The notes beneath the pieces were generated by a model that saw nothing but the letters and a program-made list of their open reading frames with translations, had not been told where the DNA came from and ran no database searches. A program made the position numbers and the translations under genes. From Silene latifolia (taxonomy: Eukaryota; Streptophyta; Magnoliopsida; Caryophyllales; Caryophyllaceae), in the NCBI RefSeq assembly GCF_048544455.1, contig NC_133538.1, forward strand, positions 19,123,969 through 19,187,968: a DNA stretch of 64,000 nt, written 5' to 3'. The stretch's first letter is position 1. Each line of letters starts with the position of its first letter. Shown in pieces: positions 22,861 through 32,811 of this stretch.

Positions 22861-23330
22861 CGGGAAGCAAACGCCGCGGCATGGCCCGATTCACCAAAGC
22901 GATTGATACTCGCAGAAACGATCAAAACGCCTTAAAAGCGTTTAAACACGATTGGGATGCGCATCTAGACTGCCTCGGCCAGGCCGAGGCGAAACAAAAA
23001 GGCAACTCGGGAAGACAAAAAAAAAAAAAAGACCTCGGCCAAGCCAGAGGCAAAGTGAAGACGCTAAGTACAGTTGATACGCTCAACTATTAGCGCAAGG
23101 AAACTCAAAGTGAGGTAAAAACCTCGGCCAAGCCGAAGACAAAAGAAACGAACTCTTATTAAAAATGATAAGTTACAAGTGAGGAGAATACAGACGACGG
23201 CCGTCCCCATAACGACAAGCCAGAACACAACCTACCAAAGTTGTACAAAATACAAGGAAAAGAAAAACAAAAGATTACGGTATCATTTGAAGCGCCAAAA
23301 AAATGGCGGGGAGGGAAGGCTTAATAATTG
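22861..23330 (+). other. Spacer between tandem repeat and antisense gene in TAT-D
   Basis: Contains CTCGGCCAGGCCGAGG-like inverted words (22974-22989, 23034-23047 and 23122-23137) and an A-run at 23017-23030. No gene is supported. Confidence 0.5.
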
Positions 23331-26013
23331 GCTCCCGAGAACAGTGAAGCTATCCGAGACGCCAGGTGAGCCTGGTGACGACCGCCCGTCTCCCTATGCC
23401 TGTTCTTCGCTTGTCATCGCAGCGGTAGCAGATCTTCTTCGATGGGCAACCCGGCGTTTCTTAGCGGCCTCGGCAGCAAAGAGCCTCAGCCTTAGCCTCG
23501 GCAGCCTCAGCTGCCCTTGCCCTCTCGGCTTCCTCCTTGGCCGCCTTAGCCTTCTCAGCAAGGGCTGCACTCTCCGCGGCCGCCTCTTTCTCTATCTTCA
23601 CCCTCACCGCCTCCTTGGCCTTCTCCTCCACGGCTTTCTCCTTAGCATCGAGCTTATCGTCAAACAGCTCGTCAAATTTGCCCCACGGAAAGGAACCAGC
23701 AAGAGGGAAGAGCTCCTCAATCACTTCCCTAGCAGCTTCTTCGGCCAGATCCCGGAATTCGGTGCACATGTTAGGGAGCATGACGGTTTGGAGCATCTCA
23801 ATGTCCTCCTCCTTTTGTCTAATAATGGCCTCCTTGCTCCGAATCACCTTCCCCTGGATCTGAAATTTGCCCCTAAATTCATTCCTCTGCTGGAAATAAA
23901 GGTCGGCGTGCCTCTGAACAAGGTCACACTTCTCCAGCAGCTTTGCAACTTCGGCCGCAGCAGCCTCGGCCTTGGCTCTCTCTCAAGAAGGACCTCCTTT
24001 TCGGCGTCCTCCCGAGTTTTCTCTCGACCAAGAGCGCTTTCTCGGATCTCCCTAAGCCTCTGCTCATTGAGGAGATCCAGCTTCGCCTTCGCGGCCACCT
24101 CCTTAGTGGCATTAAGCTCAAGAGTGGACTGAGCCACGGCCTTCTCCTGCTCTATAATACGAGCACCGGTCAGCTCGTTCCATCTCGCCAGCTCCTCGAT
24201 CAACCTCGCGCTTTATGCTACAAGCTGGGAGGGGGAAGCCTTCTGGGATGAAGAGTCGGTGGTGACGTCTCGATCACCAACCTGCAGTCGGGAGGGGGAA
24301 GCCTTCTGGGATGAAGAGTTAATGGTGACGTTATGATCACCAGCCTGCGCGGGTTTCTCCTCCACTTGCTGCTCATTAAGAGCGACGGCCGACAGCGGCT
24401 GATCTGCAAAATTTAACGAAAGCATCAGTATCAACATGCATAGACATGCCAGAGAGCCCGTCATCAGCAGCGCCTAATGAACCGGCTAAATCTGAGCCGC
24501 AGAATAGATCAGTACCATGCTTGGCCTTCTTGGCCGGAGGACGCATTTCTCGCCGGCCCGAGAAACAACGACGCGGTAGAGGTCCCCCTTTCTCTTACGG
24601 ACAAGGGGAGACCCCTCCTCATCAGAGTCCTCCCCATTGGTGATATCAACGATCTCCACCGTTGCCTCCTGAACAGGGGGAATGGGAGGTGGAACTGAGG
24701 TCGACGCCATCGCCACCGAAGACTTTGTTTTTCGCGTGTGGCGCGGCATGTTACTAACAACCTTCGCCTGGGCCTCCACCACATTCAAGCTCTTCAGCTG
24801 CTGATCCATGAGATCATTCGGCGACGTCCTGCGGTCATGGGTTAGAGCCTTGGGATGCAAGTTAGCAACGGTTTTATCTTTGTGCAACCCCATTCTCCGA
24901 GGATATCCTCGAGCAGTCCGGTCCAAAGTGGTCTGCGAAGGAAACAAAGCAAGAGTTAAGTAGAAGAAATAAATCGAAGTTCGAGAAACAGGAACATTGA
25001 GAGCGGTGATGGGCCTCACACCGACCCCACTCACCCTGTGCTAGGGCCGTATGAGGCCAACATGGCAGAGCGGCTCATCCTGGAGGATGATCTGCGTTGG
25101 GGGAATCCATCTTTTCGGCACCCCACTCTTGTCCGCCTCAAAGAGCCTCATCGCCAGCCTCTCATCCTCCTTAAGAGGGACCTTGCTGGCATCCATCTTG
25201 AGTTTTTTCCGGGTGACCCATCTGTCGTGCTCCGCCTTAGTCTCACACCGCAAATTAACTTGGTGCTGAAAGGAGCGGGGCAGCGGATAGTCATCCGGCA
25301 CCTTAACGTGCACCCACCGATCTTTCCAGTCCTTGCAAGAAGTAAGTTTGTCAACAGAGACATAACCCTGCTCCGTTTGCACACTGTACCATCCGACGCG
25401 GCCAGAGATTGATGGCCGGAGATGATGAAGCCGGCGGAATAAATTCACCGTTGGGGCCTCTCCCTTGAAGAGACAAAGCCAGACAAAGCCGACTATGGTC
25501 CTCATAGCCAACGGGTGCAGTTGGGCAACAACAACGTTCATGGCCCTAATGATGGCCATAACGTACTCATTCAGCGGGAACCGAGCCCGTACTCAAGTGC
25601 CGCATGTATACGCCGGTGTAGCCCGGTGGAGGGCAACAGACGGCTGATCCTCCTCGGGGATAACAATTTTGTATCCCCTGCCAAAGAAAAAATGGCTCTC
25701 GAAAAATTTCTCGCCGGAACAGCTGGCGAACTTATGGGTCCAAGCACGAACAAGGCGGACCTTACAGGCGTCGCCGTGATCCATAACGTACTGCCTCCCC
25801 TTAGGACGAGCCCTTTCAGCAGCATCACCAAAGTCGTCTGCGTCATCATCGACATCATCGCCGTCCTCCCATTCCTCCAAAATTTGAGGATCAACCTCAG
25901 GAGAAGGAGACTTAGGGCCCCCAGACCTTATCGGGATGGCGTCTGGTTTCTCCTCCTCATCAAGACGCGACGGGAACCCCGTGCGCAAGTGCTAGTCCGG
26001 CGTCGCGAAGACA
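23331..26013 (-). pseudogene. Antisense spliced gene of TAT-D (PF04195-type, coiled coil)
   Basis: Read leftward. Exon 1 runs from an ATG near 26010 to 25035: an acidic N-terminus (EEWEDGDDVDDDADDF), then a domain resembling PF04195 with FPLNEYVMAIIRAMNVVVAQ and FVWLCLFKGEAPTVNLFRRL (about 25590-25440). An intron at 25034-24933 (GTGAGT to CGCAG) and another at about 24515-24404 (GTACTG to TGCAG) separate a middle exon with basic runs (VRKRKGD, KKAK). The last part, 24403 to about 23331, is a long Glu/Lys/Ala coiled coil (24200-23480). Breaks are a frame change near 25600 and others near 23990. It lies opposite to gag. Function unknown. Confidence 0.75.
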
Positions 26014-26195
26014 TGATAGCAATGATTACTTAACAAAATAAGAAGTGAGGAAATTTGCTCGTTTACCTTGAAGAAAAAAAACACTCGCCGGAGTAACAAC
26101 TCTGAAAATTAGAAGACAAAGAAGCCCTTAAAAGTTTAGAGAGGAAAAATTTTGGAGAGAATGAAATTGGTGGCCAATTTCACGGAACAACTGCC

Positions 26196-26280
26196 CTATT
26201 TATAGGGAAAAGCCCATGAAGAAGGACCAATCAGAGAACAGACCCATGAAGCACCAAACCAATCAAAGAACAGACACGTG
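26196..26280 (-). promoter_or_regulatory. Promoter of the TAT-D antisense gene
   Basis: On the minus strand, in order: a G-box CACGTG (26275-26280), two CCAAT-type boxes read as TGATTGG (26259-26265 and 26227-26233), and a TATA box CTATAAATAG (26196-26205). The leader after it is CT-rich and about 180 bp from the candidate ATG. This is the normal spacing of a plant Pol II promoter and lies inside the element, upstream of the right LTR. Confidence 0.6.
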
Positions 26281-26686
26281 TCGGACATGCAACCATGGAA
26301 AGTCAATCGCGCAATCGAAACGTCAATCAATGCAACAAAGGATCAAGCGTCTTCAACACGCCCTTTCATATCTCTGCCTTTTCATCTTCCTCAACAAATT
26401 CCTAGGTATCTGTTCTCCGCCGGCCACGTGATCAACCATGCTAGGGAGCACCGGCCTGGGGGCAATCAAAAACAACCGGCACTCTCAACCCTGGTCTCGG
26501 CCAGCGTCACTTTCTCTTCCACATCGGATGCCCTTTACACATCCATGCGGAGGGGGGATATATATGGTACGGCCTAATAAGAACCAGGCCGAGATAGAAG
26601 AAGCCGATACAGAAAAAGTTTCAGAAATTACTTTCGCAGAATATACGCTCAGCATACATCGGAGCCCATACCACGGCATAGACTAC
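26281..26686. other. Region between antisense promoter and polypurine tract in TAT-D
   Basis: No gene. The short open frames here have no recognisable domain. Confidence 0.5.
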
Positions 26687-26699
26687 GCTGGGGGCAAAT
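26687..26699 (+). other. Polypurine tract of TAT-D
   Basis: GCTGGGGGCAAAT directly before the right LTR, the expected primer for plus-strand synthesis. Confidence 0.7.
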
Positions 26700-27279
26700 T
26701 GATGGGGCATATTCTGCACCGCTGACCAAGTCAACATATTGAGCAAGGTCAAGGATATCCACAAAGAAAGTCAACGACTTAGACGATCTAGCCGATGCAA
26801 CCCATCGGCTCACACCTGGGTCTCGGCTCACAACCACCAGGGACACATATCCGCGTACTCATATCCAAGACCCTCGGCCGGCCTGCCATGGGTCCATCGG
26901 CTGAGGGTAGAACGGTCTTTCCACCTGCTAGCCACTTGGCCACTTGGCCACTACGTGACAAAAGGTGAAAGCCTATAAATACTCCTCAACCTTCATTGAG
27001 GAAAGGATCCATAAATTAACCTAAGAATCACTATTCATCTGGTAATATCTTCCTTATCTCTCTATAATACATCCTTAGCCAAGTAATAACAACTTATCCC
27101 TCTAAGTTTACTGACTTGAGCGTCGGAGTGAGTACGCTTGGCACAAAGCCAAGCCCTCAGTTCGTTCATTGTTACAGGAGAGACCGAGAGGAACGATAGA
27201 GACGAGGGATCCAGCTCAAGACATCATTCTACAAGCCACGGGTGGTAACAATACTTGCTCTGGAATTACACCCGGAACA
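26700..27279 (+). repeat. Right LTR of TAT-D
   Basis: 580 bp, TGATGGGG to CGGAACA. Nearly identical to the left LTR. Followed by the target duplication ATTAC. Confidence 0.9.
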
Positions 27280-27284
27280 ATTAC

Positions 27285-27814
27285 ATCATTTATTTCAATA
27301 TTTAAATCCAAAACTTTGCATAGTACGCCCAAAGTCTTGGTCCCTGAAATAAAAAAGGACAATCATCATCAGTCAATATTTTAATATTTTCTAGAGAGTG
27401 TCTTTCAATGCTATTTTACTCAAACTCCCGGATCCACTCTCAAAACGTTATGGGAAGAATACTATTTCAACATAAACTGTTCTCCTATATCAATAGCAAG
27501 TCAAAATCCTCAATCCTATATCAACATAAAATCCTTTCCTATATCAATATGCAGCCAAAATCTTATATTATAAATATACTTTCAACGTTTAAACAACCAC
27601 TCATCACATCAAAATTTGGCATTTGTAAAGTCGAAAAAACTGTTAATATAAGTCTTAAGTATTAGCAAGCTCCAAATACACGTGACAACCTACTCATCAT
27701 CATCACCATGGCACAAAGGTAATCCTCCTGTAGCTTTCTCCTCTTTTATGTTTTTCTACCTTTTTCTAAATTATATACATCAAATGCTTATACTATCACC
27801 TCATATGTTTTCAG
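27285..27814. other. AT-rich spacer
   Basis: Repeated words TCCTATATCAATA(T/G) at about 27482-27552. The end resembles an intron (pyrimidine-rich, TTTTCAG at 27808-27814) before the RPA-like exon. Confidence 0.45.
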
Positions 27815-28009
27815 GAATTACACCTCATCAATGAGCTTAAATTAAATACAACAGAAGTAGATTCAAACAAGGATTTAAGATTGAAAGTCCGCATATCTAG
27901 ATTATGTATTGTACAAAATCCAAGTACGGATAAGAAGAAAATTGTTGCGACAGATCAGAATACAAAAGGGGACTTATTGTGAGTATCAATGGTTCTTATA
28001 GACGAAGAG
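27815..28009 (+). pseudogene. RPA1-like OB-fold exon fragment
   Basis: After the acceptor at 27814 the frame reads ELHLINELKLNTTEV, then DLRLKVRISRLCIVQNPS and, past an in-frame TGA, VSMVLIDEE. This follows the start of the first DNA-binding OB fold in plant RPA1-like and Helitron-linked proteins (INEL, K(I/V)RVSRLW, MVLIDEKG). A donor-like GTAATT follows at 28010. Only one exon is visible and it has a stop, so it is a dead fragment. It could come from a host RPA1 paralogue or from a Helitron. The resemblance is from memory and needs a profile search. Confidence 0.45.
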
Positions 28010-28527
28010 GTAATTTACCTCTTGTTGAATCATATTTATAAAGTTTTGGTACTGACAAGTATTATGATTTGTAATATATTATACACTTGTGCTTGTAATT
28101 GTTTGTTGAGTGGTGCATATCTTAGTTGACAATTACCTGGAAAGCATGATTGTGGTTATAGCATATGATGGAATTATCATGAAGAAATTGGAGTTTGGTA
28201 ATCAAGTTTGGTTATGGTTGTTTTGCCTATAACCATAGAAGATTAAATCAAGCAAAACAATATATTATTTGATGGGAGCTCAAGATGAAGAGTTTCTAGA
28301 TCAAGATGAAGAAAGGACCCTATATTTGAAGATCTCATGAAGATTAGGGATATAGGATTTCATTCTATAAATGGTATGAACAAAATGGTTTTTGAGAAAG
28401 TATGGTTATAGCTATTTCATCTCTAACCTTACCTACCAAAGTTCATGGTTATAACCATTTGACCTATAACCATGAACGACTTATAAGAGAGCACAATCTA
28501 AGCTTTAGATTCACTTATTATTTCGAA
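28010..28527. other. Spacer left of the copia LTR
   Basis: Recurring words around GGTTATAACCAT and CTATAACCAT (28190-28480), some palindromic. The left boundary of the copia LTR must lie here or near here, but I could not place it. Confidence 0.4.
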
Positions 28528-29503
28528 AATTAAAGTGATATTTATACTATATCTTTTCTAGATGAAATTAGTAATATAGATTATGTTAATCCCACTGATT
28601 TATCATACAACTTATGGGTTGTTATGTAATCTAGGGTTTCTAATCATATTATCTTAGTTTTATACATTAAAACTAATTATTATTAGGGTTTCAATTAGAG
28701 TGAAAGGGATTATGGCCATATCACCTTCTAGTCGAAAATATCCTAGTAGTAATTAGGGTTTTAAATAAAAGGTATGTTGTAGATAAAAATAAAAGATTTG
28801 ACCTAGCCCACTTCAAGGATTTTCGGACCTAAGGAGGCGGCTAGGGTTTCGAATCTTTAACCTAGATTTAGGTTTTTCTTCTCCTATAAATACCAAAGTA
28901 TTTCATTAGAAAAGGTAAGATACTTATTTGAGAAAAACCTTTGCAAAAACTCTAAAGCATAAATCGAATTTAATTTCTTCAAATTTGCAATTATTTTCAA
29001 AACCCTAATTGTGTCTAAAGCAAAAACGTGTGCCTCTTATTTGTCAATCATTCTCGTTCATCTCATTAATATATATGATAATAATACTCATTGTATTCAT
29101 ACTCGTTCATTAACGTGAACACTAGTCGAATCTAGTAGTACTTTTTTTATTAACGTAAGATAGATATCGAGTATTTAACGATACTCAAATCGAGTTACAA
29201 CTATAGTTAGTTGTACGAGTTAGAGTGATAATTTTGCAATCCGTAGGAAGGTACTAAAGTTATTAATCGAGAATAGTGGACGTAGGTTTCGACTTGTGAA
29301 ACTGAACCACTTCAAAATTTCGTGTGTCTTCTTTATTAACGCATTTATTGTTTCATTATCACACATACGATAAATTAATTAGTCGAGTTTAATTAATAAA
29401 CATCGAGTAATTAATAAATTATCAATAAATCGAAAAAGTGGGCAAGAGTTTTATATACTCAATTCACCCCCCCTCTTGAGTATATCTTTATATAGACTCT
29501 ACA
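28528..29503 (+). repeat. LTR (left copy) of copia element COP
   Basis: It ends CTCTACA at 29503, followed by a copia-style primer site. 28528-29178 is repeated at 34302-34946 with scattered differences. TATA box TATAAATA at 28885-28892. The true left end is not resolved. Confidence 0.6.
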
Positions 29504-29505
29504 AT

Positions 29506-29518
29506 CGGTATCAGAGCC
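29506..29518 (+). other. Primer binding site of COP
   Basis: CGGTATCAGAGCC, one base from the usual TGGTATCAGAGC complementary to initiator tRNA-Met. It starts two bases after the LTR end. Confidence 0.7.
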
Positions 29519-29598
29519 TCGTGCTCTTGATAGCCTAATAGCTAGGGGTTGATCTACTTTTTTATTACTTTATTTTTCCGCTACTATATACGTGTGAA

Positions 29599-30422
29599 AT
29601 GGATTCGAAATACCTCAAATGTCCCGTCTTTGATGGGAAGAATTATGGTTTATGGAAAAACATGATGACACACTACATTAAAGGTATTGATTGAGAATGT
29701 TGGAGAATTGTTCAGAATGGTCCTATCAAAATTTTGGTAGGAACAACTGAAGGTCCTTCCTATGAGAAAAATGAAGAAGACTATATCGAGTCTGACTACA
29801 AGAAAGCATAAAAAAATTCAAAAGCGATAAGTCTACTACAAAATGGTATGACTTCAACTGAATTCGATCGCTTTTCTTCTTGTACGACTGCTAAGGAGAT
29901 ATGGGATGGATTGGAATTGGCCTATGAAGGAATGTCCATTGTTAAGAAAAATCGTATTGATCTTTTAATACAAAAATATGAACTATTTTCTATGGAGCCT
30001 AATAAGACACTTGATAGCATGTCAACACAATTTTGAAGTATCATAAATGAACTAGAAAATCTAGTCGCACTTTTCCGACTGAAGACATAGCTAGAAAAGT
30101 TCTTAGGAGCTTAACAAAAAAATGGCGTCCCTAACATGCGTCACCATCCACCGACCGAATGAATACAGGTATTAAGAAGACTAGATTCATGCTTATGCAA
30201 ATGGATGTTACATGCCTTACAGAGAATACTACTCACATCCTACATGAAACCGGTCATGAATGTCACCAGTTTATAAAGCTCTAACCTCAAAATGTAATGT
30301 AGCTTGCCAATACATGAGTCAAGTCTATTCGTTCAGATAATAGGGAAACAAAAACTCGTAGATTAAATGTCAAGAATATGCAGGGCAGAGGTAAAGATTC
30401 AATGGAGCGTCAAAGTTCAAAC
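29599..30422 (+). pseudogene. Copia gag remnant
   Basis: ATG at 29599 followed by MDSKYLKCPVFDGKNYGLW, the standard start of copia gag, then an in-frame TGA. Further gag text (TAKEIWDGLELAYEG, then KNRIDLLIQKYELFSMEP, about 29890-30000) follows, with stops at 29690, 29810 and 30036. It is cut at about 30422 by the end of ATH-2, so protease, integrase and RT are missing. Confidence 0.75.
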
Positions 30423-30763
30423 ATTCCGACTCAAAATAAACGTGAAATTTTTGAATTTTATGTGATTTTTTGAATTAAAAACAACGATGCATGCGAATAT
30501 GAATAAACGTGCAAACAGAAATGCAAGAAAACATGCAGACACAGATATGGATCCATACCTCCCCAAACCAAACCGTACAATGCCCTCATTGTACCAAAAA
30601 TAGGGAAAGGAATGCAAACTGAGGAGAAAAGGATAACGGGAGGCGGAAAAATTACAAGACGTCATGAAGAGGGACCTCCCCAAACCGACCATGAACATGA
30701 GAGGTTATAGGTAGTCCAACAGCAGCTCATCAGACGGAAAATAGGTGCTGAAACAAGGATCTG

Positions 30764-30942
30764 CTCGATCGAACAACTCAGAATAGTTCAATCGAGAGGA
30801 ATGGTGTCAAAAACACTCGATCGAGATAATATGTTACTCGATCGAGGATAGCAGTTTCTCGATCGAGTGATAATCTTAGCAAAACTGCTCGATCGAGTAG
30901 AAAAACCACTCGATCGAGTAGAAAAACCACTCGATCGAGCTG
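30764..30942. repeat. CTCGATCGAG array downstream of ATH-2 pol
   Basis: Eight copies of CTCGATCGAG or one-base variants in about 180 bp, separated by 10-20 bp. The word is a perfect 10-bp palindrome. The position, shortly after the end of pol, is the same as that of the TCGATCGAC array at 47998-48172 in ATH-3. Confidence 0.85.
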
Positions 30943-31062
30943 TTTCACCTGCAAAATGCGTATAAGAAGCATAGGAAATACAAAGGACGCATAGTTTGGC
31001 ATGGAAGTCCAACAAACAGCTAAAGGAAAAGAAATAAGTTCAACAAAAGTACAACAAAACAG

Positions 31063-31110
31063 TCCGGGTTGCCTCCCGGAAAGTGCAGGTTTAAGAGGTC
31101 CCGCACGACC
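31063..31110 (-). other. Conserved post-pol block of ATH-2
   Basis: On the minus strand it reads GGTCGTGCGGGACCTCTTAA and then a stem-forming GGGAGGCAACCCGG. Almost the same text is at 47706-47752 in ATH-3, although the families otherwise differ. It lies just after the pol stop. Confidence 0.7.
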
Positions 31111-31119
31111 TTTCTAGAA

Positions 31120-32314
31120 TCAATTAACTGGCGCGTCAAGCTCGTCGAAGTACAAGAGTTCAACACCATTGTCTGCTTCATTTGCTTCGTGATAGTGCTT
31201 CACATATTGCCCATTCACCTTGAACCGATTTCCCTCGAGACCTTCTAGCTCAACGGATCCAAATTTAGTGACAGCTGTCACCGTATAAGGACTACTCCAC
31301 CTGGACTTCAGCTTGCCAGGAAATAATCGCAGTCGAGCATTAAACAGTAACACCTTCTGCCCGACATGGAATTCACGAGGTAAAACTCTTTTGTCATGCC
31401 ATTTCTTCGTCTTATCCTTGTAAATGCATGAGCTATCATAGGCGTTGAGCCTAAACTCCTCTAGTTCATCTAGCTGCAAAAGACGGTTCTGGCCACACAA
31501 CTTAGGATCAAAGTTAAGTTCACGAATTGCCCACCAAGATTTACATTCCAACTCAACAGGTAAATGACATGATTTCCCATAGACTAACCGATAAGGTGAT
31601 GCACCAATCTGTGTCTTAAAGGCAGTTCTGTAAGCCCATAATGTGTCTTCGAATTTTAGACTCCAATCCTTCCGTGATTTAGAAACTACTTTAGATAGGA
31701 TCTCTTTAATCTCGCGATTAGAGACCTAAACCTGACCACTAGTTTGGGGGTGATACCCCAAACCACGCCGGTGTTGAACACCAACCTTAGACAGAATGGA
31801 AGTTAGTTTTTTTTTCTTTAAAGTGCATTCCCCCATCACTAATGGCGACCCTAGGGACACCAAATCGGGGAAATATGATCTTTTTAAACATCTTTATCAC
31901 GGTCTTGGCATCACAATGGGGTGAAGCAATTGCCTCAACCCACTTAGACATATAATCAACAGATACTAAAATATACATGTTACCTTTACTAGATGGGAAT
32001 GGTCCTTGGAAATCAACGCCCCAGACATCGAAACCTCGACCTCTAAGATACCATTTTGTGGCATCTCATGTCTCCTTGAAATATTCCCTGATCGTTGGAA
32101 GGCATCACAAGCTGAAACAAAAGCCTTAGCATCAGCAAACAAAGTAGGCCAGTAAAAACCAGACTGAAGTACCTTAGCCACGGTGCGCAATGGACCGTGG
32201 TGACCACCATAAGAGGATGAGTGACAGCCTTCCAGGACTACTTTGGTCTCCCACTGCGGAATACACCGTCTGTAGAGACCATCTGTAGAGACCATCGGTA
32301 AAAAGGACAGTTAC
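31120..32314 (-). pseudogene. ATH-2 integrase remnant
   Basis: Pieces: YRRCIPQWETK with the zinc site region ([20 protein letters not shown], then CDAFQRSGNISRR, where a zinc-binding Cys is Phe) at 32295-31966; [18 protein letters not shown] and ISDGGMHF at 31978-31787; and the C-terminal chromatin-side part [13 protein letters not shown] to DELDAPVN at 31551-31120. The Glu of the D,D,E triad falls in the disrupted stretch near 31700-31740. Several frame changes. It begins directly after the protease N-terminal text, so protease core, RT and RNase H were deleted. Confidence 0.75.
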
Positions 32315-32671
32315 CTAGAGGTTCTTGACAACGTCCACAAACTTACCGTACTGTCGCTCAACCTTTGCGTCCTTCAGACGTCCTGGAAAGGGTACTCTGG
32401 TAGCAATGAGTGGACCCGCGACTTTCTCTTTACCTTTATCAGCACGTGACGTCTTCACAGCAGGGGAAGATGACACAATAGTGGAATTAGATGTTAAAAT
32501 AGGATCTCCGCTGGTTCTTGCACTCGATCGAACACTTTCCTTACTCGATCGAGTGGTTTTGTCTTTGGAATTACTCGATCGAGGTAAATGAAGCTCTCGA
32601 TCGAGCTCTTGTAATTCAGGTTCTCTCGATCGAGTACCATTGTCACTCGATCTAGTGGTTTCTTCTGCCAA
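32315..32671 (-). pseudogene. ATH-2 gag-protease linker and protease start
   Basis: An open frame whose first part is the translated palindrome array (TRSS and LDRE words), followed by VPFPGRLKDAKVERQYGKFV and DVVKNL. The latter matches VPYPERLKNTKLERKFGKFL and EIVKNL of ATH-3 (43793-44032), the conserved text ahead of the Athila protease. The frame ends right there with a stop at the deletion junction. Confidence 0.7.
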
Positions 32672-32811
32672 AGCGTTCGATCGAGAGGAATTAGTTACTC
32701 GATCGAATTCTGTAAATTGAGCACCTCTCGATCGAGTTGGATTATACTCGATCGAGCATCTGGATGGATTATTTCACTCGATCGAGTAGAAATTTCACTC
32801 GATCGAGTGCC
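32520..32811. repeat. CTCGATCGAG array in the ATH-2 gag-protease linker
   Basis: Twelve copies of CTCGATCGAG or one-base variants in about 290 bp, translated as part of the gag C-terminus (TRSSEISTRSSEI) and the linker. The array sits between the gag domain and the protease. Confidence 0.85.

Larger units (their letters stand above)
18988..27279 (+). mobile_element. TAT-D: complete, non-autonomous Tat-type LTR retrotransposon
   Basis: LTRs at 18988-19573 and 26700-27279, a perfect duplication ATTAC at 18983-18987 and 27280-27284, a primer site after the left LTR and a polypurine tract before the right LTR define a whole 8.3-kb insertion. Inside are gag, a protease, a tandem repeat and an antisense gene. 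No RT, RNase H or integrase exists in any frame, so it depends on another element. The LTRs differ by about three substitutions outside one indel-rich stretch, so the insertion is young. Confidence 0.9.

Noticed and set aside
22563..23093. Long open frame across the tandem repeat in TAT-D
   Set aside because: It is open because the unit has few stops in that frame. Composition is low complexity and the frame is not that of gag or protease.
23179..24251. Plus-strand open frames rich in Leu and Ser opposite the TAT-D coiled coil
   Set aside because: Reading the reverse of Glu/Lys/Ala-rich codons gives Leu/Ser-rich frames. The coiled coil on the minus strand continues the antisense gene.
30764..30942. 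Regularly spaced short repeats resembling a CRISPR array
   Set aside because: Repeats are only 10 bp, spacers vary from about 10 to 20 bp, and the region belongs to a plant retrotransposon with no cas genes.
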